In this document: in pieces, positions 16,264 to 23,251 of the stretch
Position numbering within the stretch: the stretch's first letter is position 1
Layout: the number at the start of each line of letters is the position of its first letter
DNA from: an uncultured Collinsella sp.
GTDB lineage: Bacteria > Actinomycetota > Coriobacteriia > Coriobacteriales > Coriobacteriaceae
Reading direction: 5' to 3'
DNA: 31,147 nucleotides
Assembly: GCA_902490325.1 (NCBI GenBank)
Contig: CABUDJ010000018.1
Location: 1-31,147, forward strand
The notes under the pieces: model-generated
The model's database searches: none
Seen by the model: only the letters and a program-made list of their open reading frames with translations
What the model was told of the DNA's origin: nothing
Position numbers and translations under genes: made by a program

Positions 16264-17201
16264 TGGTTTCTCCCGGGGCAGGTCTTTCCGCCGTTGCGAT
16301 CGTCGGTCCGACGGCGGTTGGTAAGAGTGATGTTGCCGACCGTTTGGCCGCTCGTCTTTCGTCCGAAGTGCTGTCGTGCGATGCGATGCAAATCTATCGC
16401 GGCATGGACATCGGCACCGCAAAGATGGCGCCCAATGAGTGTACGGCGCCGCTGCGTCTCGTCGACATTGTAGAGCCGGGTGTGGCATATTCTGCTGCGC
16501 TTTATCAGGCTGACGCTCGCGCGCATGTTGAACGTCTCCTTGGTTCGGGTTGCCTGCCGGTTTTTTGCGGAGGTACGGGGCTGTATCTTAAGGCTGCCCT
16601 TGATGAGATGGATTTTCCCTCGGGCGAGCTTGAGGACGATCGTCGCGCGGGGTATCAGGAACTTGCCGAGCGCATAGGCGAGGAAGCGCTGCACGCGCTG
16701 CTTGCCGAGCGTGACCCCGAGTCCGCTGCGGTCATCCACCCCCATAATGTTCGTCGCGTGATTCGCGCGCTCGAAATGCACGATGATGGAGTGTCCTACG
16801 CGCAGCAAAAGTCTCAGTTTAGTGTTCCGCGCGAGCATTATCATGCTCTGTGGTTTGGTCTGACGCGCAATCGCGAGGTGCTCTACGAGCGCATTAACCT
16901 GCGCGTCGATATGATGTTTGAGCAGGGCCTTGTCGATGAGGTCCGCGGTCTTATGGACCAGGGACTGGGAGATGCCCTGACGTCGATGCAGGCAATTGGC
17001 TATAAAGAGATCATTGATGCTTTCAATGGCGTGATTTCTATGGATGAGGCTCGCGAACTCATCAAGATGCGTTCGCGTCGCTATGCCAAACGTCAGCTTT
17101 CGTGGTTTAAACGCGATGACCGCATCGTGTGGTTCGATATGGATGAATGTACGATCGATGAGGTCGTTGAGGAAATCCTGCATCGTATTGAGGCTGCCTA
17201 A
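16263..17201 (+). CDS. miaA: tRNA dimethylallyltransferase MiaA
   Basis: A 312-residue enzyme that transfers a dimethylallyl group to N6 of A37 in tRNAs reading UNN codons, giving i6A for MiaB. The P-loop GPTAVGKS is at 15-22. The substrate-binding segment SCDAMQIYRGMDIGTAK follows from residue 38, and HPHNVRRVIRALEM is in the middle of the protein. The length is normal. It shares one base with the miaB stop and one with the hflX start (both TAATG), so the three genes look translationally chained. The miaA-hflX pairing is common in bacteria. Confidence 0.95.
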   Translation: MVSPGAGLSAVAIVGPTAVGKSDVADRLAARLSSEVLSCDAMQIYRGMDIGTAKMAPNECTAPLRLVDIVEPGVAYSAALYQADARAHVERLLGSGCLPVFCGGTGLYLKAALDEMDFPSGELEDDRRAGYQELAERIGEEALHALLAERDPESAAVIHPHNVRRVIRALEMHDDGVSYAQQKSQFSVPREHYHALWFGLTRNREVLYERINLRVDMMFEQGLVDEVRGLMDQGLGDALTSMQAIGYKEIIDAFNGVISMDEARELIKMRSRRYAKRQLSWFKRDDRIVWFDMDECTIDEVVEEILHRIEAA

Positions 17202-18490
17202 TGGCCCGTTTCCCCCTTGTTCCCACGGCACCCGAGCCCGAGCGTGCCATATTAGTTGGTGTAGAGTGGCGCGACAATGCGTGGCCGCTCGATCGTTCGC
17301 TTGACGAGCTTGAGCGCCTAGCCCATACGGCTGGCGCCCAGTGTGTGGCGCGTTTGTCACAGCGTTTGGTAAAGCCGTATCCAAAATCGTTTATCGGTTC
17401 CGGTAAGGTTGAAGAGCTGTGCGGCCTGGTACATCGTATGGATGCCGATGTCGTTATTTTTGACGACGACCTGACGCCCTCGCAGCAATCCTATTTGGAG
17501 AAAGCCGTGGGCGAGCCGGTAAAGATTATCGATCGTACAGCACTGATCCTGGATATCTTTGGCCTGCATGCTCAGACGCGTGAGGGACGCCTACAGGTAC
17601 AGCTGGCGCAGCTTCAATATCTGTTGCCTCGTCTGCGCGGTATGTGGAGCCATCTTGCCAAGGAGCAGACGCGCGGCGGCATCGGTTCGCGCTTTGGCCA
17701 GGGTGAAAGCCAGCTCGAGGTTGACCGTCGCTTGATTCGCAATAAGATTGCCGCGCTTCGTCGTGAGCTTAAGCAGGTTGAACAGCGCCGCGATGTCCAG
17801 TCTAAGAGCCGCATTGAGTCACCGGCGTTTCGCGTCGCGTTAGCCGGTTATACCAATGCCGGTAAATCGACGTTGCTCAATCGTCTGACCGGCTCTACGG
17901 TACTTTCGCAGGACAAGCTGTTTGCTACGCTCGACCCGACGACGCGTTCGTATCGCCTGCCCGGCGGTCGCGGCATGACAATTACCGATACCGTCGGCTT
18001 TATTCAAAAGCTACCGCATGGTTTGGTCGATGCCTTTAAATCGACGCTGTCCGAGGTGTTGGGTGCCGATCTAATTCTCAAAGTCGTAGATGCGTCTGAC
18101 GAAGACTACGAGCGCCAGCTCGAGGCGGTCGATCGCGTTCTTGACGAGATCGGTGCCGGCGAGCGTTTGACGCTTACGGTGTTCAATAAAATCGATCTTC
18201 TCGATAGCGTTGATCGATTGAGTTTCCGTCGTCGTTATCCGGAAGCCGTTCTGTTCTCGGCCCAGACGGACGAGGGGCTTGACGATCTCGTCGACCGTAT
18301 TGCTCGTGAGGCGGCTGCTACCGATGTGTTGCTCTCTGCTGATATCCCGTATCGCGAGGGCGCCCTCATTACGCTGGTGCATGAGCAGGGAACCCTTTTG
18401 CACGAGGAATATCTTGAGGACGGCGTTCGTATTGTGGCGAAGCTGCCGGCCCGTATCGCGCCGCGGCTCGAGCGTTATCGCACCGAGTAG
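17201..18490 (+). CDS. hflX: GTPase HflX
   Basis: A 429-residue ribosome-associated GTPase; HflX splits stalled or stressed 70S ribosomes. The N-terminal HflX domain includes KSFIGSGKVEEL (63-74), TREGRLQVQLAQLQYLLPRL and the glycine-rich RGGIGSRFGQGESQLEVDRR. The GTPase domain has G1 GYTNAGKS (216-223), G3 DTVGFIQKLP and G4 NKID. The start overlaps the miaA stop. The gene ends tail-to-tail with the membrane-protein gene on the other strand, sharing 16 bp (18475-18490), with no room for a dedicated terminator. Confidence 0.95.
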   Translation: MARFPLVPTAPEPERAILVGVEWRDNAWPLDRSLDELERLAHTAGAQCVARLSQRLVKPYPKSFIGSGKVEELCGLVHRMDADVVIFDDDLTPSQQSYLEKAVGEPVKIIDRTALILDIFGLHAQTREGRLQVQLAQLQYLLPRLRGMWSHLAKEQTRGGIGSRFGQGESQLEVDRRLIRNKIAALRRELKQVEQRRDVQSKSRIESPAFRVALAGYTNAGKSTLLNRLTGSTVLSQDKLFATLDPTTRSYRLPGGRGMTITDTVGFIQKLPHGLVDAFKSTLSEVLGADLILKVVDASDEDYERQLEAVDRVLDEIGAGERLTLTVFNKIDLLDSVDRLSFRRRYPEAVLFSAQTDEGLDDLVDRIAREAAATDVLLSADIPYREGALITLVHEQGTLLHEEYLEDGVRIVAKLPARIAPRLERYRTE

Positions 18491-19179
18491 ACGAGCTCCA
18501 AAATGCCCAGAATGATGGGCTGATGCAGCAGATAAAAGGGGAGTGCATGACGTCCAAGGCTGGCGAGCGCCGGCAGGGGGTTGGCGTAGGCCCAACTTGG
18601 GGCGGTCTTACCGATTCCCTGCGCTATGTGTGCGGCGAAGTATCCTGCAAGATACATAAAGATAAACGGGATGATGGGGTAGTAATCACCTGAGATAAAT
18701 CCAGGGCTCGGAAATCCTAGCCACGCCAGGTATGGGACAGGGTAGGTCGTTTTGGGGATGCTCCAGGTGAGGGCGAACAACACAAGGCATAGGGACATGC
18801 CCCATCTCGCGGAAATCTTCTTAAGGACGGGATTGGTCAACGCTACGATGCCGGTACATGCGGCCATACAGTAGATGATGCCAAAATTAACCGAATCGTC
18901 GACTGAGACAAGTGTTGTTGCCAACCAGACGACGAGTGCTGCTAAGGCGTATTTGGCGGCACGTTTGATATTGTTGCACGAAAGAGTGCACATCCAACCC
19001 GCGATAAACAAGAATACCCAGCTGATGCTGGCGCGCCAGATGTCTTGAAAGACAGTCTGGGTAAACCAGGGCATATCCCAGTCGTACAGGTAGGCAAGAT
19101 CGTAGCAAGCGTGAAAACCTGCCATTGAAATCATCGTAAACCCGCGGACGGTATCAAAGATAGTGATGCGTTTTTGCAT
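18475..19179 (-). CDS. DUF1624-type (heparan-alpha-glucosaminide acetyltransferase-like) membrane protein
   Basis: A 234-residue multi-pass membrane protein. The N-terminal RITIFDTVRGFTMISMAGFHACYDL has the arrangement of the DUF1624/HGSNAT catalytic-like family, whose eukaryotic member acetylates lysosomal heparan glucosamine; bacterial roles are mostly unknown. About six or seven hydrophobic segments follow, ending with GRHALPFYLLHQPIILG, also typical of the family. Its ATG shares a base with the lexA stop (TAATG), so it should be co-transcribed and co-translated with lexA and rise during SOS. Substrate and function are not deducible here. Confidence 0.75.
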   Translation of the reverse strand: MQKRITIFDTVRGFTMISMAGFHACYDLAYLYDWDMPWFTQTVFQDIWRASISWVFLFIAGWMCTLSCNNIKRAAKYALAALVVWLATTLVSVDDSVNFGIIYCMAACTGIVALTNPVLKKISARWGMSLCLVLFALTWSIPKTTYPVPYLAWLGFPSPGFISGDYYPIIPFIFMYLAGYFAAHIAQGIGKTAPSWAYANPLPALASLGRHALPFYLLHQPIILGILELVYSVR

Positions 19180-19823
19180 TACGAGAACCGGCGCATCAAG
19201 CCGACGACTTTGCCCAAGATAACGGGATTCGTTGCATAGATAGGCTCCATGGTGTCATTCTCGGGCTGCAGGCGTACGCGTCCCTGCTCCTTGTAGAACG
19301 TCTTGACGGTCGCTGAACCATCAATCATGGCCACGACAATTTCGCCGTTCATGGCACTCTTTTGTTCACGGACGATGATGTAATCGCCATTGAAGATGCC
19401 GACATTGATCATTGAGCTCCCATGCACCTCAAGGATAAAGGAACCCTGATCGGTGGCGATTTCGGTCGGGATAGTAAAAGTGTCTTCGATATTCTGCTCG
19501 GCCAGAATGGGAATCCCAGCCGCGACGCGACCAACGAGCGGTAGCGAGACCGTTCCGCGAGGTGCGGTGGGCTCGTCAGATTTAGAAATTGAGACAGAGG
19601 AACCGTCCTCGTTAAAGAGTTCCAGGGCGCGCGGTTTGGTGGCATCGCGCTTGAGTAGCCCGCGCGCCTCCAGGGCAGAGAGATGGGCGTGCACGGTGCT
19701 GGGGGAGGAAAGACCCACGGCAGAAGCCATCTCGCGCACGCTGGGCGGATAACCCTTCTCCTGCTGATATTCCTTGATGAAGTCGTAAATTTGCTGCTGA
19801 CGCTTGGTAATTTTGCGAGCCAT
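19179..19823 (-). CDS. lexA: LexA repressor
   Basis: SOS repressor of 214 residues. The N-terminal winged helix covers residues 1-65 (ITKRQQQIYDFIKEY, SVREMASAVGLSSPSTVHAHL). The self-cleavage site is A102-G103 in VGRVAAGIPIL. The catalytic pair is S137 (HGSSM) and K174 (ATVKTFY). The ATG at 19823 is chosen because GAGAGGA lies 7 bases upstream; the upstream ATG at 19844 lacks a comparable site. It is divergent from the LysM gene across a region with three LexA boxes, so it represses itself and that gene. Its stop overlaps the start of the DUF1624-type gene. Confidence 0.96.
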   Translation of the reverse strand: MARKITKRQQQIYDFIKEYQQEKGYPPSVREMASAVGLSSPSTVHAHLSALEARGLLKRDATKPRALELFNEDGSSVSISKSDEPTAPRGTVSLPLVGRVAAGIPILAEQNIEDTFTIPTEIATDQGSFILEVHGSSMINVGIFNGDYIIVREQKSAMNGEIVVAMIDGSATVKTFYKEQGRVRLQPENDTMEPIYATNPVILGKVVGLMRRFS

Positions 19824-19846
19824 CAGGGCATCCTCTCTACCCATGT

Positions 19847-19860
19847 CAAACAAATGTTCG
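19847..19860. promoter_or_regulatory. LexA box 1 (lexA-proximal)
   Basis: CAAACAAATGTTCG matches the CGAACnnnnGTTCG SOS box with one change in the left half. It lies 24 bp upstream of the lexA ATG, within the expected untranslated leader, where binding could block transcript elongation or cooperate with box 2. Confidence 0.65.
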
Positions 19861-19868
19861 AATTTTGC

Positions 19869-19896
19869 TTGACAGGAACAACTGTTCGAAGATAAT
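19869..19896 (+). promoter_or_regulatory. LysM-gene promoter with LexA box 2
   Basis: A consensus -35 TTGACA (19869-19874) and a -10 GATAAT (19891-19896), 16 bp apart, face the LysM gene. LexA box GGAACAACTGTTCG (19875-19888) fills the spacer, so bound LexA would shut this promoter completely. The distance to the start codon is about 90 nt. Confidence 0.8.
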
Positions 19897-19916
19897 AATA
19901 ACCGAACATTCGTTCT
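19895..19916 (-). promoter_or_regulatory. lexA -10 element with LexA box 3
   Basis: On the minus strand TATTAT (19900-19895) is a plausible -10 for lexA. CGAACATTCGTTCT (19903-19916) is a LexA box with one change from the dyad and sits where the spacer would be. No good -35 is seen (TAGCGC at 17-bp spacing), so the promoter may be weak or extended; the box itself is clear. Confidence 0.6.
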
Positions 19917-19983
19917 CGCGCTAGACATTTTTGTCCGCGCGGCTTGATAAAACTGTTCTCAGCAAAACATGCGAGAGGAGAAC

Positions 19984-20436
19984 ATGATGAACGCAACGAA
20001 TATGGTCCAGGGAAACCTCGCCCTTAAGCTCGAGACGCCTGCGGAACCCACTTTTACGGTTGTTCGGGGTGGTCGCTCCGGCTTTCAGCCTTTGACCGTA
20101 AAGCCTGCTCGCAATCAGCAGGCTGTAGTTGCGCCGGCCCGCGTTGCCCTGAAGGTTCCGACGATTGTCGCCGTCGCCGTTGCGCTCACGCTCTTTTTTG
20201 TCCTCGCTACGTCGGTCTTTAGCGCTCGTCACGCCGCGTATGCCGAGTCCGTTTCCAACGTTACCTACGAGACCATTCGCGTTCAGCCTGGTGATTCTCT
20301 TTGGTCGCTTGCCGAGGAATATCCAATCGAAGGCCTTTCCACGCAAGAGACTTCCGACATGATCCGTAACGTCAATCATCTGGAGCATGGTTCGCTCGCC
20401 GCCGGTGCGCATCTTAAAGTTCCTACTCGTTCGTAA
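19984..20436 (+). CDS. LysM-domain membrane protein, probable SOS cell-division inhibitor
   Basis: A 150-residue protein with a cytoplasmic N-terminus of about 55 residues, one membrane helix near 60-80 (TIVAVAVALTLFFVLATSVF), and a C-terminal extracellular LysM domain (YETIRVQPGDSLWSLAEEY to LKVPTRS). This layout and the position divergent from lexA and upstream of nrdR match Rv2719c/ChiZ of Mycobacterium and DivS of Corynebacterium, and are analogous to YneA of Bacillus: SOS-induced proteins that delay division. ATG 19984 or 19987 both suit GAGAGGAG at 19973-19980; an earlier ATG at 19969 precedes that site. Division-inhibitor function is inferred from context. Confidence 0.8.
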   Translation: MMNATNMVQGNLALKLETPAEPTFTVVRGGRSGFQPLTVKPARNQQAVVAPARVALKVPTIVAVAVALTLFFVLATSVFSARHAAYAESVSNVTYETIRVQPGDSLWSLAEEYPIEGLSTQETSDMIRNVNHLEHGSLAAGAHLKVPTRS

Positions 20437-20449
20437 TCATTATCGCGCT

Positions 20450-20493
20450 GCGCATGGTACCCTTGTTATCGTTTAAGAGGAGGTACCATGCGC
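20450..20493 (+). promoter_or_regulatory. Hairpin over the nrdR ribosome binding site and start codon
   Basis: GCGCATGGTACC (20450-20461) is the exact reverse complement of GGTACCATGCGC (20482-20493), with a 20-nt loop. The right arm contains the nrdR ATG (20488) and the end of its AGGAGG site (20478-20483). In a transcript coming from the LysM gene the start would be masked; a transcript starting inside the loop would be free. Confidence 0.6.
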
Positions 20494-20931
20494 TGTCCCA
20501 AATGCGGCAAGGCACATACCCGTGTCGTTGATTCCCGTATGCAGGAGTCAAATAACACCATTAAGCGCCGTCGCGAATGTTGCTCGTGTAACTACCGCTT
20601 TACAACGTTCGAGCGATGTGAAGATCCAATCGAGGTTATTAAGTCAGACGGAACCAAGCAGCGGTTTGATCGCAATAAGCTGCTCGTCGGCTTGATGCGC
20701 GCCACCATCAAGCGCGATATCGACACTAAGAAGCTTAATGAGATTATCGATGACATCGAGGTCGAGCTGCGCTCTCGCACGCTGACGGCTGTTACGTCCC
20801 ATGAGTTGGGTGACATGGTACTCAAGCGCTTGGCCAAGATCGACAAGGTGGCGTACATCCGCTTTGCCTCGGTCTACCGCGATTTCAAAGACGTCGATGA
20901 GTTTCTGCAAGAGCTCGACAAGCTAAGGTGA
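20488..20931 (+). CDS. nrdR: Transcriptional repressor NrdR
   Basis: A 147-residue repressor of ribonucleotide reductase genes that senses ATP/dATP balance. The N-terminal zinc ribbon has C3, C6, C31 and C34 (CPKC and ECCSC). The ATP-cone domain follows from about residue 46 (EVIKSDGTKQRFDRNKLLVGLMRA) and ends with IRFASVYRDFKDVDEF. The length is normal and the ribosome binding site is a consensus AGGAGG. It lies 51 bases after the SOS-induced LysM gene and 4 bases before dut, so dNTP control and dUTP removal may share transcripts with the SOS locus. A hairpin covers its start. Confidence 0.96.
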   Translation: MRCPKCGKAHTRVVDSRMQESNNTIKRRRECCSCNYRFTTFERCEDPIEVIKSDGTKQRFDRNKLLVGLMRATIKRDIDTKKLNEIIDDIEVELRSRTLTAVTSHELGDMVLKRLAKIDKVAYIRFASVYRDFKDVDEFLQELDKLR

Positions 20932-20935
20932 TTCC

Positions 20936-21379
20936 ATGTCCAACATTACCCTCAACATAAAGCGTCTCGATCCCACCGTCGAGCTTCCCAAATACGCCCA
21001 TCCCACCGATGCCGGCTTGGATCTGCGCTCCAACGAGGACTGCGTCCTGAAGCCCTTCGAACGCCGTCTGGTCTCTACTGGGTTGGCCATCGCCCTGCCC
21101 GACGGCTACGCCGGCTTTGTCCAGCCCCGCAGCGGCTTGGCCATCAAGCAGGGCCTGTCTATAGTCAACACGCCGGGCCTCATCGACGCCCACTACCGAG
21201 GAGAACTCAAGGTTATCCTCATCAACCTGGATCCCTCCAACAACATCAAAATCAACAGAGGCGACCGCATAGCCCAACTCGTCGTCCAAGAAGTCCCCAC
21301 GGTCAACCTCGTAGAAGTGGAAGAACTAGACGAAACCGACCGAGGCAAAGGAGGCTTCGGCTCCAGCGGCGTCGCCTAG
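20936..21379 (+). CDS. dut: Deoxyuridine 5'-triphosphate nucleotidohydrolase
   Basis: Trimeric dUTPase of 147 residues that hydrolyses dUTP to dUMP, keeping uracil out of DNA and feeding dTMP synthesis. All five motifs are present: DAGLDLRS, PRSGLA, GLIDAHYRGEL, RGDRIAQLVV and the glycine-rich GKGGFGSSG. The start lies 4 bases after nrdR, with an AAGG site overlapping the nrdR stop. It is followed by the hairpin-rich non-coding region and terminator at 21593-21641. Confidence 0.96.
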   Translation: MSNITLNIKRLDPTVELPKYAHPTDAGLDLRSNEDCVLKPFERRLVSTGLAIALPDGYAGFVQPRSGLAIKQGLSIVNTPGLIDAHYRGELKVILINLDPSNNIKINRGDRIAQLVVQEVPTVNLVEVEELDETDRGKGGFGSSGVA

Positions 21380-21412
21380 GGCGCTCGTATCCCTCCCGCC
21401 CGCCTCTCACAC

Positions 21413-21445
21413 ATATCATTCCATGCTCAAACATTCTCGCTTCGC
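21413..21445 (+). repeat. Truncated copy of the hairpin repeat
   Basis: This 33-nt stretch begins ATATCATTCCATGCTCAAAC and runs through the loop segment ATTCTCGCTTCGC. It matches the inner left arm and first part of the loop of the hairpin at 21464-21561, in the same orientation. The rest of the loop and the right arm are missing; GGGGCGCACGG follows instead. Confidence 0.75.
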
Positions 21446-21463
21446 AGGGGCGCACGGATCCCG

Positions 21464-21561
21464 CTTTCGCCTGAGCCCCATACATATCATCCCGTGCTCA
21501 AACATTCTCGCTTCGCTGCGAAACTGCGCGCGGGACGATATGTATGGGGCTCAGGCGAAAG
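21464..21561 (-). repeat. 98-nt hairpin repeat, copy A
   Basis: Two 31-nt arms (21464-21494 and 21531-21561) enclose a 36-nt loop (21495-21530). On the plus strand there is one A-C mismatch; read on the minus strand that position becomes a G-U pair, so the whole stem pairs. The loop is the reverse complement of the copy B loop with a single difference, while the stems differ at many compensated positions. It does not look like an ordinary terminator, as no T-run follows on either strand. Confidence 0.85.
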
Positions 21562-21592
21562 GGCTATATGCTTGACATAAAACAATCTTTCT

Positions 21593-21641
21593 AGTTAGCC
21601 GATGCGATAAAGGGATGCCTCCTTTGTCGCATCGGCTAACT
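21593..21641 (+). terminator. Strong intrinsic terminator after dut
   Basis: Arms 21593-21613 and 21621-21641 form a 21-bp stem with one wobble pair and a 7-nt loop. It is followed by TCTATTTATATTTT on the plus strand. It lies between the two 98-nt repeats and is the best terminator for dut. On the minus side the flank is AT-rich, so it may also stop transcripts from the glycosyltransferase gene. Confidence 0.8.
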
Positions 21642-21721
21642 CTATTTATATTTTCCTGTTTTACCTTTGCAGGTTCTAATGGAGGGGATACCGAAGTAGC
21701 TGCTAGTAAGTAAACGTAGCT

Positions 21722-21819
21722 GCTCAGCGGGAGCCGCCCATATATCGTTCCACGCGCAGTTTCGCAGCGCAGCGAGAATGTTTGAGCATGGAATGATATA
21801 TGGGCGGCTCCCGCTGAGC
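21722..21819 (+). repeat. 98-nt hairpin repeat, copy B
   Basis: Arms 21722-21752 and 21789-21819 (31 nt each) enclose a 36-nt loop (21753-21788). All positions pair on the plus strand, with one G-U wobble. Arm and loop lengths are identical to copy A, which lies in the opposite orientation. GTAGCTGCT is repeated just upstream at 21696 and 21716. The hairpin ends 14 bp before the stop of the minus-strand glycosyltransferase gene. Confidence 0.85.
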
Positions 21820-21832
21820 GGCGGACCTTCGT

Positions 21833-23134
21833 CTACCTGATATGAGCGGGTTTTCCGCCCCAGTAGAAGCGGCAGAAGGCTCGTTTGCGCTTTTGGGGTT
21901 TGCCTACGAGCTCCATGGTTGCGATGGCGATGTCCTCCGCTGCGCGTGGACGGCGTAGTACTTCGCCGTTGATGAGTAGCGCTTTGAGCGACTCAGGGTG
22001 GTCGTGCAGGTGACGCAACGTCACGATGAGTTCTCGTGCGGTGGTGACATGCATGCTGGCGCCCATGCCGGTGAGCATCGTGGTGTTTGCCTTTTCCTGA
22101 CCATAGGACTTGCCCAGCAGGATCATCGGCAGATGAGCACACAGGCACTCGGTGACGGTGAGTCCGCCCGATTTGAGAATTGCCAGGTCGCAGCCGTGCA
22201 TGAGGGCCGCCATGTCGTCCACGTAGTCCAGAACCGTGACGTTGTCGAGCTTCATGGCGTCGAAGAGCGTCTTGAGTCGGGCGGCGTATTCCTTATCCTT
22301 GCCCGGTAAAAAGACAAAGTGCATGTCCTCAAAGCTGCGTAAGAAGGGGAGCGTGTGGTCCATCGCGGCACGGAAACGCACGTATGGTTGGGGCAAACTG
22401 GCGCCGGCCATCACCAATACGACGGTTTTGTCTATGGGGAGATTGAACTTGCTCAGCTCTTCCTCGCGATCGTAATTTGAATCGAAACCGGCTCGGATGG
22501 GGATGCCCGTAATGCGGATCTTTGACTCGGGAACCTTACGTGGGCGTAGTGTTTCGGCCATAAATTCGTTGGCCACGCAGAACAGGTCGGTGTCCTTGTG
22601 GGGCCAAAAGCCTTCGACTTCATAGTCTGTTGGTACGCAGATGACCGGATAATCGATACCCGTAATTACGCGGGCGCCCACGGCAACATTGGCTGCTGTG
22701 ATGTGCGTTGCGACCACGGCTATAGGCCTGCGGCGACGAATATATTCGTTGAAGGCGGGGAACATAATTCGCGACCATGCCGTGCCGCCACCCCAGAGAA
22801 GATGTCCCGTAAGCGTATATCGCCAGGTCAGGTCGTAAATGGGGCGCGTTGCTCCCGTAAAAGAAGCCGCGGTCTTATTGCCGTCGAATTTAATACGTCC
22901 AAAATCAAGGATATCGAGCACTTCAATTTCAATATCCTCAGGGATTCCCTTGGTGCCGCGGATAAGGTCAAATGCTTGTGCAATCGCGTTGGCGGCGGCT
23001 TTGTGGCCCGATCCAACCGATGCGTGCACAATGGTTACCAGGGGTTTTTGTGCAGGTAAAACGGTCATTTGCTCCGGTTGGGGAGTGGCTTGCATGGGCA
23101 GGGGAGCGCTATTGCCCGTCTGCGTTTGATCCAT
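21833..23134 (-). CDS. MGDG synthase/UgtP-type glycosyltransferase
   Basis: A 433-residue glycosyltransferase of the GT28 type. The N-terminal MGDG-synthase domain has VTIVHASVGSGHKAAANAIAQAF (from about residue 33), and mid-protein PVICVPTDYEVEGFWPHKDTD. The C-terminal nucleotide-sugar binding half carries ILKSGGLTVTECL and LPMILLGKSYGQEKAN. Relatives transfer glucose or galactose to diacylglycerol, making glycolipid anchors, or act on lipid-linked sugars. ATG 23134 is chosen for GGGGAG 7 bases upstream; the frame stays open further upstream but without a good start. The substrate is not deducible. It is divergent from trxB, with a weak minus-strand -10 TACAAT near 23171-23176. Confidence 0.85.
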   Translation of the reverse strand: MDQTQTGNSAPLPMQATPQPEQMTVLPAQKPLVTIVHASVGSGHKAAANAIAQAFDLIRGTKGIPEDIEIEVLDILDFGRIKFDGNKTAASFTGATRPIYDLTWRYTLTGHLLWGGGTAWSRIMFPAFNEYIRRRRPIAVVATHITAANVAVGARVITGIDYPVICVPTDYEVEGFWPHKDTDLFCVANEFMAETLRPRKVPESKIRITGIPIRAGFDSNYDREEELSKFNLPIDKTVVLVMAGASLPQPYVRFRAAMDHTLPFLRSFEDMHFVFLPGKDKEYAARLKTLFDAMKLDNVTVLDYVDDMAALMHGCDLAILKSGGLTVTECLCAHLPMILLGKSYGQEKANTTMLTGMGASMHVTTARELIVTLRHLHDHPESLKALLINGEVLRRPRAAEDIAIATMELVGKPQKRKRAFCRFYWGGKPAHIR

Positions 23135-23251
23135 CGATAACTCCCCTTCAGCTTTGTTACGCGATTTAACATTGTAGTCCATGAGTGTCATGTTCACGTA
23201 AATTTGGGTATGAGCGCAAAGAACGTCAATGTATCGACGAGAGGAGATTCC

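Noticed and set aside
21565..21600. TTGACA at 21572 as the -35 of a promoter between the hairpins
   Set aside because: No acceptable -10 is found at 16-18 bp (TTAGCC at 17), and no gene follows; the region folds into the terminator instead.
21380..21832. CRISPR array or tRNA cluster in the repeat-rich gap
   Set aside because: The repeats are inverted hairpins in two orientations with no regular spacers. No cloverleaf or CCA-type end is visible, and no cas genes are in the window.
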